Assembly: GCA_023265495.1 (NCBI GenBank)
Contig: JAHFTP010000088.1
Location: forward strand, 1-7,234
DNA: 7,234 bases
Source: Chlamydiota bacterium
Lineage (GTDB): Bacteria; Chlamydiota; Chlamydiia; Chlamydiales; Rhabdochlamydiaceae
Direction: 5' to 3'
Shown: positions 1-5,551 of the stretch, one piece after another
Layout: each line of letters begins with the position of its first letter
Position numbering within the stretch: the stretch's first letter is position 1
Program-made: the position numbers and the translations under genes
Notes under the pieces: model-generated
Database searches by the model: none
Told to the model about the DNA's origin: nothing
What the model saw: the letters and a program-made list of their open reading frames with translations, nothing else

Positions 1-658
1 CATTTCTCCTGCAGGAGCATTTCATGCAAAATCACCAGCTGGAGAGTATCTTCTATCTGAGGGAATCCAAGAACAAGACTTTAATAGCTACGGAAGTAGA
101 AGAGGCAACCACAACGTGATGATGCGAGGCACCTTTGCCAACGTCCGCATACGCAACCACCTAGCCGGCGGCAAAGAGGGAGGCTTCACTACGGTGCAAC
201 CGGAGGGCGAGGTCCTATCTATCTTCGAAGCCTCTGAGCACTATGCAAAGAAAAAGATACCTCTCATTCTATTTGCAGGCAAAGACTATGGCATGGGCAG
301 CTCTCGAGATTGGGCAGCGAAGGGAACGGCGCTCCTTGGAGTAAAAGCCGTTGTTGCCAGAAGCTTTGAGAGGATCCATCGAAGCAACCTCATCGGCATG
401 GGCATTTTACCTCTACAGTTTCCGGAAGAAGAGAGCTGGGAGAGCTTAGGCATCCGCGGAGATGAAATCTTTTCTCTACTTGGGCTCGAAAAAGGGATAC
501 AGCCAGGACATAAGGTTGTTTTACAAGTGGACAAAGAAGGGAAGAAACAGCAATTTCCTCTCATCGCACGGATTGATACTCACATAGAAGTAGACTACTA
601 CTTGCATGGGGGGATTATGCCTTACGTCTTAAGACAGATTTTATCTGCTAAAAAATAG
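1..658 (+). CDS. acnA: Aconitate hydratase A, C-terminal part (5' end outside window)
   Basis: The reading frame is open from position 2 and ends at TAG 656-658, giving 218 visible residues. This is about the last quarter of a roughly 900-residue AcnA/IRP1-type aconitase, the enzyme that interconverts citrate and isocitrate in the TCA cycle using a [4Fe-4S] cluster held by cysteines upstream of the window. The visible part is the C-terminal swivel domain. It begins with an ISPAG segment and SPAGEYL, then DFNSYGSRRGN, MMRGTFANVRIRN, GKDYGMGSSRDWAAKG with the substrate-binding Ser-Arg, and SFERIHRSNLIGMGILP. It closes with the typical EVDYYLHGGIMPYVLR tail. GTG 116 opens a shorter frame but is internal, because family-conserved sequence continues upstream of it. 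The C-terminus is complete and undamaged. The 89 nt before the next gene start leave open whether they share a transcript. Confidence 0.96.
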   Translation, partial: ISPAGAFHAKSPAGEYLLSEGIQEQDFNSYGSRRGNHNVMMRGTFANVRIRNHLAGGKEGGFTTVQPEGEVLSIFEASEHYAKKKIPLILFAGKDYGMGSSRDWAAKGTALLGVKAVVARSFERIHRSNLIGMGILPLQFPEEESWESLGIRGDEIFSLLGLEKGIQPGHKVVLQVDKEGKKQQFPLIARIDTHIEVDYYLHGGIMPYVLRQILSAKK

Positions 659-685
659 GAAAGTTATTTTCAGCATATTTTCCTA
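656..685. repeat. Imperfect terminator-like inverted repeat after acnA
   Basis: TAGGAAA (656-662, including the acnA stop) pairs with TTTCCTA (679-685) around a 16 nt loop. The stem is AT-rich and no T-run follows, so it would be at best a weak terminator or an mRNA 3'-end structure. Read directly from sequence; function is not established. Confidence 0.22.
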
Positions 686-735
686 GTATTATGAAGATCC
701 ATCTCCTATGATATACGCCAAAAAAAACCTTAATG

Positions 736-741
736 AAGGAG
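736..741 (+). promoter_or_regulatory. Shine-Dalgarno site of the VOC gene
   Basis: AAGGAG lies 6 nt upstream of ATG 748. It decides the start, because the in-frame ATG at 733 lies 5' of this site and has no such site of its own. Confidence 0.8.
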
Positions 742-747
742 AACTTT

Positions 748-1125
748 ATGCATGCAACTTCTATGGATCTCGTTTGGATTGTCGTTTCCGATTTCAAAAA
801 AGCGTTAGATTTCTACACAAAAGTGGTGGGACTGGAAGTGATGGAAGTAAACGAATCTTTCGGATGGGCGGAGCTGGAAGGGAAAGAGGGCGGCGCGAGA
901 CTCGGCATTTGCAAAATGCAAGACAACGGCGAGTTCAAACCAGGGCAAAATGCTTGCATGACCTTCACAGTGGAAGATATCGAGGTCGCAATTACCAATT
1001 TCAAGAAATGTGGAGCGAACTTAAGTGGCGAGATACAAGAAGTGCCCGGCCATGTGAAAATGCAGATGGTCATAGATAATGATGGCAACCAGTTCCAGCT
1101 CGTACAAGTACTGCACGCTAAATAA
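748..1125 (+). CDS. VOC (glyoxalase/bleomycin-resistance/dioxygenase fold) family protein
   Basis: This is a 125-residue protein when started at ATG 748, chosen for the well-spaced AAGGAG. The upstream in-frame ATG 733 would add five residues without an SD. Two beta-alpha-beta-beta-beta modules of the VOC fold can be read: VVSDFKKALDFYTKVVGLEV (residues about 12-31) and FTVEDIEVAITNFKKCGA (about 73-90), ending in VIDNDGNQFQLVQ (108-120). In metal-dependent members the last motif is usually DGNxxEL and the first strand starts with a His. Here the Glu position is Gln (Q117) and the His position appears to be Leu. This suggests a metal-free binding or sequestration protein rather than a classical glyoxalase I, although substrate cannot be assigned. 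The gene sits between acnA and a cyclase-family hydrolase only 6 nt downstream, so it is probably co-transcribed with the latter. Upstream promoter elements are weak: TATGAT at 707-712 with no good -35. Confidence 0.88.
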   Translation: MHATSMDLVWIVVSDFKKALDFYTKVVGLEVMEVNESFGWAELEGKEGGARLGICKMQDNGEFKPGQNACMTFTVEDIEVAITNFKKCGANLSGEIQEVPGHVKMQMVIDNDGNQFQLVQVLHAK

Positions 1126-1131
1126 CTACAA

Positions 1132-1851
1132 ATGCTGATGGACCCCTCAAATGCACTCCAAGAGACCTTCTCTATAATAGATCTCTCTCAGCCTATAGAC
1201 AGGAGCTCTCCTACATGGACAGGCTCCTGTGGTTTTGCTATCGATGTGAAGCAAGACTATGACAGCGATTTCCTTGTGCACAAAATCCATCTCCATGCAA
1301 GCCTTGGCACACATATGGATGCTCCGGCACATCGGTTTAAAGGAAAAAGTGCGGTAGGAGATCTTGCTCTTACTGAGTGTATAGTCCCCTTATGTATCAT
1401 CGACGTCAGAGAAAAGGCCTCAGAAGACTATCGCATCAACCTGCAAGATGTGGAGCAATACGAAAATAGATACGGCAAAATACCGCCTAAGAGCTTAGTT
1501 ATCGGACTCACCGGCTGGTATAGGCGCTGGAATGATTGTCATGCCTACCGCAATGCAGATGCTAAGGGAATCATGCACCACCCTGCCTTTACTGAGGACG
1601 CTGCGCAATTTTTTCTATATAGAGCCATTTCAGGGCTTGCCATCGACACGCTCTCTCCCGACTGTCTCGATCCATCCTATGCTGTACACAAAGCGATTTT
1701 AGGATCCGGAAAATACATCATAGAAAATGTTGGAGACTGCTCTCTTGTACCTCCTAGAGGATGTTATGCGATAGCACTTCCCCTCGCTTCCAAAGACCTG
1801 GTAGAGTGTCCGATAAGGCTTGTTGCCTTAGTTCCTAAAAAAAAGCTTTAA
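1132..1851 (+). CDS. Cyclase family protein (kynurenine formamidase-like metal hydrolase)
   Basis: The 239 residues fit the Cyclase/KynB-like fold (PF04199), whose members hydrolyse amide or related bonds (N-formylkynurenine, isatin) with a divalent metal. IDLSQPI near residue 16 is the usual opening strand. GTHMDAPAH (residues 59-67) carries His61, Asp63 and His67 of the metal motif. GLAIDTLSPD (168-177), His186 in VHKAIL and Glu198 in IIENV match the later conserved sites. The motif is commonly HxGTHxDxPxH, but the first His position here is Ser57, which could change metal binding or substrate range. The start is ATG 1132 or 1138; neither has a recognisable SD, and the VOC stop is 6 nt upstream, so translation may be coupled to that gene. 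No kynurenine pathway genes lie nearby, so the substrate is unknown. The gene ends 16 nt from the convergent GNAT-like gene. Confidence 0.87.
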   Translation: MLMDPSNALQETFSIIDLSQPIDRSSPTWTGSCGFAIDVKQDYDSDFLVHKIHLHASLGTHMDAPAHRFKGKSAVGDLALTECIVPLCIIDVREKASEDYRINLQDVEQYENRYGKIPPKSLVIGLTGWYRRWNDCHAYRNADAKGIMHHPAFTEDAAQFFLYRAISGLAIDTLSPDCLDPSYAVHKAILGSGKYIIENVGDCSLVPPRGCYAIALPLASKDLVECPIRLVALVPKKKL

Positions 1852-1860
1852 GCTGCTTTT
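1841..1860. terminator. Possible bidirectional terminator between convergent genes
   Basis: AAAAGC (1841-1846) pairs with GCTTTT (1855-1860) around an 8 nt loop in the short gap between the convergent cyclase and GNAT-like genes. On the minus strand the stem runs into eight consecutive T; on the plus strand into four. The stem has only two GC pairs, so it would be a weak intrinsic terminator, better in the minus direction. Confidence 0.4.
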
Positions 1861-1867
1861 GCACCAC

Positions 1868-2631
1868 CTAATTTCTTCGTATTTTTTCAACCGATGCTAA
1901 AAGTTTTGCAGGATCTCTATCTGCTATTACAGGGAAATAATAGGTTTGTTCTCCACATTTGCTCATTCCTAGTCCTGTATAAAAAGAAATGGCTGTGTTC
2001 GTTGAGGAGAGCTCTAGAACGCAGCTGCCATGCGTCTGTGCAATTTTATAGAGGGTATACATAAGCAAAGTCCCCCCCCCCCATAAACAGGAGAAAAAAG
2101 CCCTTTTACTTCTGCAACAGCGTAACTGGTTGCTAGTTCAGTTTCCAGAGCGGAAGGCAGAACTCCAGGCTGTAAAATCTGCCTGCTTAGTCGCAAGTTC
2201 CAAGGAGCAGTAAATAGCTCTTCTACATAAGTCTTCTCCCCTGCTTGACTGTGCCTTGCAAGAGCTTGCAGACCTCCATGCTCATCTTTGGCAATTATCG
2301 TATTCGCAAATGCGTGAACAATCCCCTCAATTTCAGGAGCTGTTGCCCACATCCACAGGACAATAGAGCTCCTATAACTCCGTAAAACAGCTACATCATG
2401 AGCATTATCCGCCCGACATCCCATACTATCTGCCACTCTTTGCCAGATAGCAACCGCTGTCCGTACAGTCTCTTTATTATCTGCAGAAAGCCTCTCTATT
2501 CTCACTAATTGTCTTCCTGCAACGACAGAGAGCGCAGCTTTTGGAGCAGTACGTCCATCCGGTATTATTTCCTCATCTTCTATGCCTGAATAGTCCACTA
2601 AACTTGTGGTTTTTTTTGTTATTATCGACAT
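1868..2631 (-). CDS. GNAT-like acetyltransferase, frameshifted at G11 tract (phase-variable candidate, OFF)
   Basis: ATG 2631 opens a frame that passes LFTAPWNL (residues 139-146) and reaches PVYGGGG at 182-187. It then runs out of frame through the G11 tract and stops at 2014, giving a 205-residue product. The natural continuation lies in another frame, from just after the tract to TAG 1868-1870, and contains ELSSTNTAISFYTGLGM. That is the C-terminal GNAT motif (small residues, then FYxxxGM) expected after the acetyl-CoA loop. With one more G (12) the gene would encode 254 residues; with 9 G, 253. The intact paralogue at 3155-3922 has 255 and matches across the junction (YGAGVLLVHEVY against YGGGTLLMYTLY). 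Ten G would stop within about nine codons. The tract therefore sits in the cofactor-binding glycine loop and acts as a switch, or it is a fresh mutation or assembly error. The role is inferred to be CoA-dependent acyl transfer with unknown substrate. No SD is visible, but a good promoter lies upstream. A run of eight A lies near the start codon (2610-2617). Confidence 0.82.
2072..2082 (-). repeat. Homopolymeric G11 tract (C11 on + strand) inside GNAT-like gene
   Basis: Eleven consecutive C on the plus strand, bounded by T2071 and A2083. The longest other G or C runs noticed in the window are six. The tract encodes consecutive Gly codons of the putative acetyl-CoA loop. Tract lengths of 3n (9, 12) keep the full-length frame, while 10 and 11 truncate it, which is the arrangement of a slipped-strand contingency locus. 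Confidence 0.95.
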
Positions 2632-2681
2632 TCCGTACCATTATTTATATTATTAGAATCTATAAATTTGCTGTAATTTAA

Positions 2682-2710
2682 ATTATATTATATTATTAAC
2701 ATAAAATCAA
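2682..2710 (-). promoter_or_regulatory. Sigma70-like promoter of the G-tract GNAT-like gene
   Basis: On the minus strand TTGATT (2710-2705) and a perfect TATAAT (2687-2682) are separated by 17 nt. Transcription would start near 2675 and leave a 5' leader of about 45 nt before ATG 2631. This supports independent expression of the gene rather than read-through from the paralogue. The surrounding DNA is extremely AT-rich, which raises the chance of accidental matches. Confidence 0.5.
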
Positions 2711-2738
2711 TTTTAAACAGGAATTATTCGAAATTATA

Positions 2739-3045
2739 ATGGTAGATATTGACCCATTAGCCTTAGTAAAACAGACCTTACTTAAGGAGCTTTGGAGAAG
2801 TCTACCAAGAAACACTATTCAATTGTTTGAGAGTTTTCCTTAACAAGTTAGAAAAGAGTTGGTTATGAACACTTCTTCAGCAAATGGACGATAGACCTTA
2901 GAGTAATGGGTCCCGGCTAATTTCGTTATAGCACAGAATTAATAGTAGCGGTAAATCTTTTAAAAAATTTAGTTACAGTATTTAAATAAAAAACTCCACA
3001 GCTCATTTAACTAAGTTAGAAGAGCAAGTAAAAGAGGAGCTATGA
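2739..3045 (+). pseudogene. Possible decayed gene relic in AT-rich gap, unidentified
   Basis: The 523 bp gap 2632-3154 has no intact gene of normal size. It holds successive plus-strand pieces that read like protein but change frame or stop. ATG 2739 gives 34 codons (starting MVDIDPLALVKQTLLKEL) to TAA 2841, and the same frame continues 16 codons to TAG 2892. A second frame runs from about 2888 (TIDLRVMGPG, TAA 2918, then FRYSTELIVAVNLLKNL) to TAA 2987. A third runs from 2986 (with HLTKLEEQVKEEL) to TGA 3043. I do not recognise the protein. The composition is plainly more AT-rich than the flanking genes. It could be a degraded gene or chance; one small intact peptide gene cannot be excluded. 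Confidence 0.25.
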
Positions 3046-3089
3046 AGTCAGAGATAATAAATATAAGATCACCATACTGTACTATGATT

Positions 3090-3111
3090 AATAAGAAAAG
3101 CGAAGAATCGC
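3090..3111 (-). terminator. Weak intrinsic terminator candidate downstream of intact GNAT-like gene
   Basis: On the minus strand GCGA (3111-3108), a TTCT loop and TCGC (3103-3100) form a short GC-rich hairpin followed by TTTTCTTATT. It lies about 44 nt beyond the stop of the GNAT-like gene. The 4 bp stem is short, so this is tentative. It would separate the tyrP-GNAT transcript from the G-tract gene. Confidence 0.28.
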
Positions 3112-3154
3112 AAAGTCCGAAATGTAAGGCTGAGATGTTTGAAAAATACTGCAT

Positions 3155-3922
3155 TTACGCAACGTGAGATCTAACGCTGGTGATTGCTCTAGCATGCACC
3201 TTATCGACAGCTGCTCGCAGTTTTTCCGGAGTTTTTCTCGGGTCCACGTCAAAAACGAACTTACTGATGCATCTATCCATGCCTATCCCTTTATAGAACG
3301 TCTCAGCGGTGCTCATAGAAGAGAGTTGCACGGTAGTTTTGCCTGCTTTTTGCGCCCTTGTGTATACCTCATGCACAAGTAAGACTCCGGCTCCATAGGT
3401 AGGAAAGAGGAAATCTGACAAGTCGACCATCTTGTAACTACTTCTTAAAGCTCTCTCAACGGAAAAAGTGAGATCTTCTTGCCTTAACTTATAAGAGCGC
3501 AACTTCAAATTCCAAGGGGCTGTAAGAAGCACACTCAGATCCATTGTAGAGCATGAAGAAGAGGAAAAATACCGACAGAATCCTTGTATCTGATCCCTAT
3601 CGTCTACAGCTTTCAGAACCACCGCTCCGACGTCTGACCTCAAATGAGAATCCAAATAAACATGCATAAGAAATAAACTGGTACTATAGCTATCTATTAC
3701 GGCTAGATCTGTAACATCTGAGACCTTTACTTGTATACACTCTGAGAACGCATCCCAAATACCTAACATTTTTTTCATCGCTGCATAGTCAGAAGAAGCT
3801 ACTTCTTTGACCACACTCACAGTTCTTCCAAAAAATGAAGCGATATAAGAACCGTCATCTCTCCCCTCTGAGGATGAAGAAGCAAAAGAACTGTTTCCTA
3901 TAGCTTCACTAGTAGTACTCAT
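3155..3922 (-). CDS. GNAT-like acetyltransferase paralogue (intact)
   Basis: A 255-residue soluble protein with a Ser-rich, poorly conserved N-terminus (residues 1-25). It then has a helical region shared with the G-tract gene (IWxxxx..., DLAVIDSYSTSLFL at about 71-85 against DVAVLRSYRSSIVL). LLTAPWNL (132-139) follows, then PTYGAGVLL (174-182), which resembles the GNAT acetyl-CoA pyrophosphate loop, and LSSMSTAETFYKGIGM (200-215), the closing GNAT strand. The family call rests on these C-terminal motifs. About 35 residues separate TAPWNL from the glycine loop, more than in compact GNATs, and both copies share this. Substrate is unknown. ATG 3922 lies 22 nt after the tyrP stop, so co-transcription with the permease is likely. 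No SD is evident. Its glycine loop uses GGA GCC GGA and so lacks the homopolymer of its neighbour. Confidence 0.8.
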   Translation of the reverse strand: MSTTSEAIGNSSFASSSSEGRDDGSYIASFFGRTVSVVKEVASSDYAAMKKMLGIWDAFSECIQVKVSDVTDLAVIDSYSTSLFLMHVYLDSHLRSDVGAVVLKAVDDRDQIQGFCRYFSSSSCSTMDLSVLLTAPWNLKLRSYKLRQEDLTFSVERALRSSYKMVDLSDFLFPTYGAGVLLVHEVYTRAQKAGKTTVQLSSMSTAETFYKGIGMDRCISKFVFDVDPRKTPEKLRAAVDKVHARAITSVRSHVA

Positions 3923-3944
3923 TGTTCACACATATGGCATTTTT

Positions 3945-5162
3945 CTATCTTAGAGGAAAACAAAGGGTAAAGAACTCAACCCCCGCTACAAAAAAGCAAA
4001 AGACCAAAATGGAAACTAATAAAGCTTTGCAAGTAGATGAGATAGGGATGAGATTCTTTTTCAAGGAATAATAAAGCAGCGCTACGGGGATGAGCCCATT
4101 GAGGAAAGCCTCTCCAAATCCTCCTGCAATGCCTAAAGCTCTATCGAAAATTGTGGGATCTAAGAGGACAAAAAACAGGGGAGGAAGGAAGGTGAAAAAC
4201 GTGAGAAGAACTCTTGTTTTCCCCTTTGTTTGCACCTTACATCCATCTCCCAAGAAATCAATCATAGAAAAAGATACACCAAGTAGCGAGGTGGTAACGG
4301 CAAAAAAAGCAAAAACCTGACCTAAAATATAGAGATACGGCTTGCCGGCAATAGTTCCTAGGGCCACGGTAGCAGGCTGTCCTCTTTTTAGCGCTTCTTC
4401 TAAGACTGCTTGAGGCAAGGATCCAATAATCAGCCACTGCCAGAGGAGATAGATGGCTAGAGCGATAAATGTTCCCAGCACTAAAGAAGCTTGTAGAACC
4501 TTTTTATGTCCTCCTAGATAAGTAGTAAGGGAAGGAATGATGTTGTGATACCCAAACGCACTAAAGAGCACCGGAGTTGCTAAAAAAGAAAAAGAAAAAG
4601 ACATCGAAGATAGATGCTGCTCACTGACAGCAGCGCTTCCCGCGGTAATTAAGGCCACATAGGCAATAATCATAGTGAACGTCAAGACGATATTTACCCT
4701 GTCCACCCACTTCATACCAAGGGCAACAATCCCCCCAAACACTGTAGTAAATAAGCAGATCTCTCCGACATAGCCGATATCTAGAGAAAAGTACTTAAGG
4801 AAACTTCCAAGCAGTGGCGCGCCTGCAGCAAAATACGCCACGAGCAAGCAGTAATATAAAAAAGCAAAACAAACGCCTACAGCGAGCTTTCCTCTACTTC
4901 CTAAAAACTTCTCCGAAATAGAAAGTACGTTCGCATTTTTAGGCATTTGTAAGGACACTTCCAAGAGGAAAAGCCCCGTGATAAGCATTACTATCCAGAC
5001 AAACACGGTCACGATCACTGCAGGCAAAAAGCCCCCTTGCGCTGTGACAAGGGGTATGCCGAGCATACCAGCCCCCACAGTTGTTCCTGCAACCATGAGA
5101 CTACCACTGATCAGACGAGAAAAAACTGAAGTTGCGCTCTGAGCCGTACCGACGCTATCCAT
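3945..5162 (-). CDS. tyrP: Aromatic amino acid (tyrosine/tryptophan) permease, HAAAP family
   Basis: A 405-residue inner-membrane protein with about eleven hydrophobic segments, the usual size and topology of TyrP/Mtr/TnaB proton symporters that import tyrosine or tryptophan. The family signature AGTTVGAGMLGIP is in the first membrane segment (residues 25-37). FGYHNIIPSL (203-212) is the conserved mid-protein motif, and LLDPTIFDRALGIAGGFG (333-350) matches the late conserved loop. Substrate choice between Tyr and Trp cannot be read from the sequence, so the symbol is by family. The start ATG 5162 has a strong SD, and the promoter TTGACT-N17-TAAAAT lies upstream. The gene is divergent from the YggU gene and leads a likely two-gene transcript with the GNAT-like gene 22 nt downstream. 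No truncation is seen. Confidence 0.92.
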   Translation of the reverse strand: MDSVGTAQSATSVFSRLISGSLMVAGTTVGAGMLGIPLVTAQGGFLPAVIVTVFVWIVMLITGLFLLEVSLQMPKNANVLSISEKFLGSRGKLAVGVCFAFLYYCLLVAYFAAGAPLLGSFLKYFSLDIGYVGEICLFTTVFGGIVALGMKWVDRVNIVLTFTMIIAYVALITAGSAAVSEQHLSSMSFSFSFLATPVLFSAFGYHNIIPSLTTYLGGHKKVLQASLVLGTFIALAIYLLWQWLIIGSLPQAVLEEALKRGQPATVALGTIAGKPYLYILGQVFAFFAVTTSLLGVSFSMIDFLGDGCKVQTKGKTRVLLTFFTFLPPLFFVLLDPTIFDRALGIAGGFGEAFLNGLIPVALLYYSLKKNLIPISSTCKALLVSILVFCFFVAGVEFFTLCFPLR

Positions 5163-5165
5163 TAT

Positions 5166-5172
5166 CCTCCTT
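5166..5172 (-). promoter_or_regulatory. Shine-Dalgarno site of tyrP
   Basis: On the minus strand AAGGAGG is followed by ATA and then ATG 5162. It is a full anti-SD match but unusually close, 3 nt, to the start codon. It fixes the start of the permease. Confidence 0.72.
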
Positions 5173-5225
5173 AAAAGGAAATTACAGAGAAAAATTGTGT
5201 CTTTTGCTATTTAATAAGGACGGAC

Positions 5226-5254
5226 ATTTTACCTTTTATTTATATATGAGTCAA
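5226..5254 (-). promoter_or_regulatory. Sigma70-like promoter of tyrP
   Basis: On the minus strand TTGACT (5254-5249) and TAAAAT (5231-5226) are each one base off consensus and separated by exactly 17 nt. Transcription would start near 5219, with a leader of about 57 nt ending in the strong SD. The -35 element lies over the start codon region of the divergent YggU gene, so expression of the two may interfere. Confidence 0.62.
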
Positions 5255-5551
5255 AAGATGATTCTCTCTCAAGTAGATGGCTGCTCTCTTCCTGTGAAAA
5301 TTCTGCCCAAATCCTCTATAAACAAAATCGTTGGGTGGGAAGGGGAAAATCTTAAAATAAAGATTTGCTCTGCGCCAGAGGATGGCAAAGCCAATGCGGC
5401 CCTTGTGCTCTTCTTATCTAAGGCGTTGGATGTGCCAAAAGCCCACATAGAAATCACGCATGGGCAAACAAGCAGAATAAAAAAAATCAAATTTACCGGG
5501 GTAACTAAAGAACTACTAGAAAAAAAAGTCTCCTATGTTTTAAGCAATTGA
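5246..5551 (+). CDS. YggU/DUF167 family protein
   Basis: A small soluble protein of 101 residues, matching the usual size (about 95-105) of the YggU/DUF167 family (PF02594), whose function is unknown. Family landmarks are VKILPKSSINKIVGWEGENLKI-like opening strands (residues about 16-37), CSAPEDGKANAALVLFLSKAL, the most conserved block (about 39-59), and IEITHGQTSRIKKIKFTG (about 66-83). The frame is open upstream to 5132. That extension would run antisense into the start of tyrP and through its promoter and SD, and it reads as unrelated sequence, so ATG 5246 (or 5258) is preferred. No SD is visible. The 3' end overlaps the convergent pncA by 19 bp. Confidence 0.86.
   Translation: MSQKMILSQVDGCSLPVKILPKSSINKIVGWEGENLKIKICSAPEDGKANAALVLFLSKALDVPKAHIEITHGQTSRIKKIKFTGVTKELLEKKVSYVLSN

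Noticed and set aside
286..564. Minus-strand frame antisense to acnA
   Set aside because: Shadow of the highly conserved aconitase frame; Pro/Ser-rich with no domain.
708..1079. Alternative plus-strand reading frame inside the VOC gene
   Set aside because: It overlaps the VOC frame almost fully, is rich in Arg and Gly from out-of-frame reading, and has no recognisable domain.
813..1332. Minus-strand frames 813-1088 and 1147-1332
   Set aside because: Both lie antisense to well-supported genes and show no domain or SD.
1814..1830. TAAGGC/GCCTTA hairpin near the end of the cyclase gene
   Set aside because: It lies inside the coding region and no T-run follows directly on either strand, so there is no case for a terminator.
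1868..2068. Independent 66-residue gene starting at TTG 2068
   Set aside because: It is the in-frame C-terminal half of the frameshifted GNAT-like gene. It aligns with the paralogue and has no SD or promoter of its own.
3042..3167. 41-codon small gene with an upstream GAGGAG
   Set aside because: The SD-like site is only 2 nt from the ATG, the peptide is not recognisable, and it runs into the end of the convergent GNAT-like gene. Kept only as part of the gap finding.
3164..3382. Plus-strand 72-codon frame antisense to the intact GNAT-like gene
   Set aside because: No SD, no family, and it lies wholly inside a conserved gene.
4090..4320. Plus-strand 76-codon frame antisense to tyrP
   Set aside because: Low-complexity Lys/Arg-rich shadow of a strongly supported membrane protein gene.
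5132..5245. 38-codon N-terminal extension of the YggU/DUF167 gene
   Set aside because: It would be antisense to the tyrP start, SD and promoter, and has no family similarity. The family length fits a start at 5246.
5269..5490. Minus-strand 73-codon frame antisense to the YggU gene
   Set aside because: Shadow frame without SD or family resemblance.
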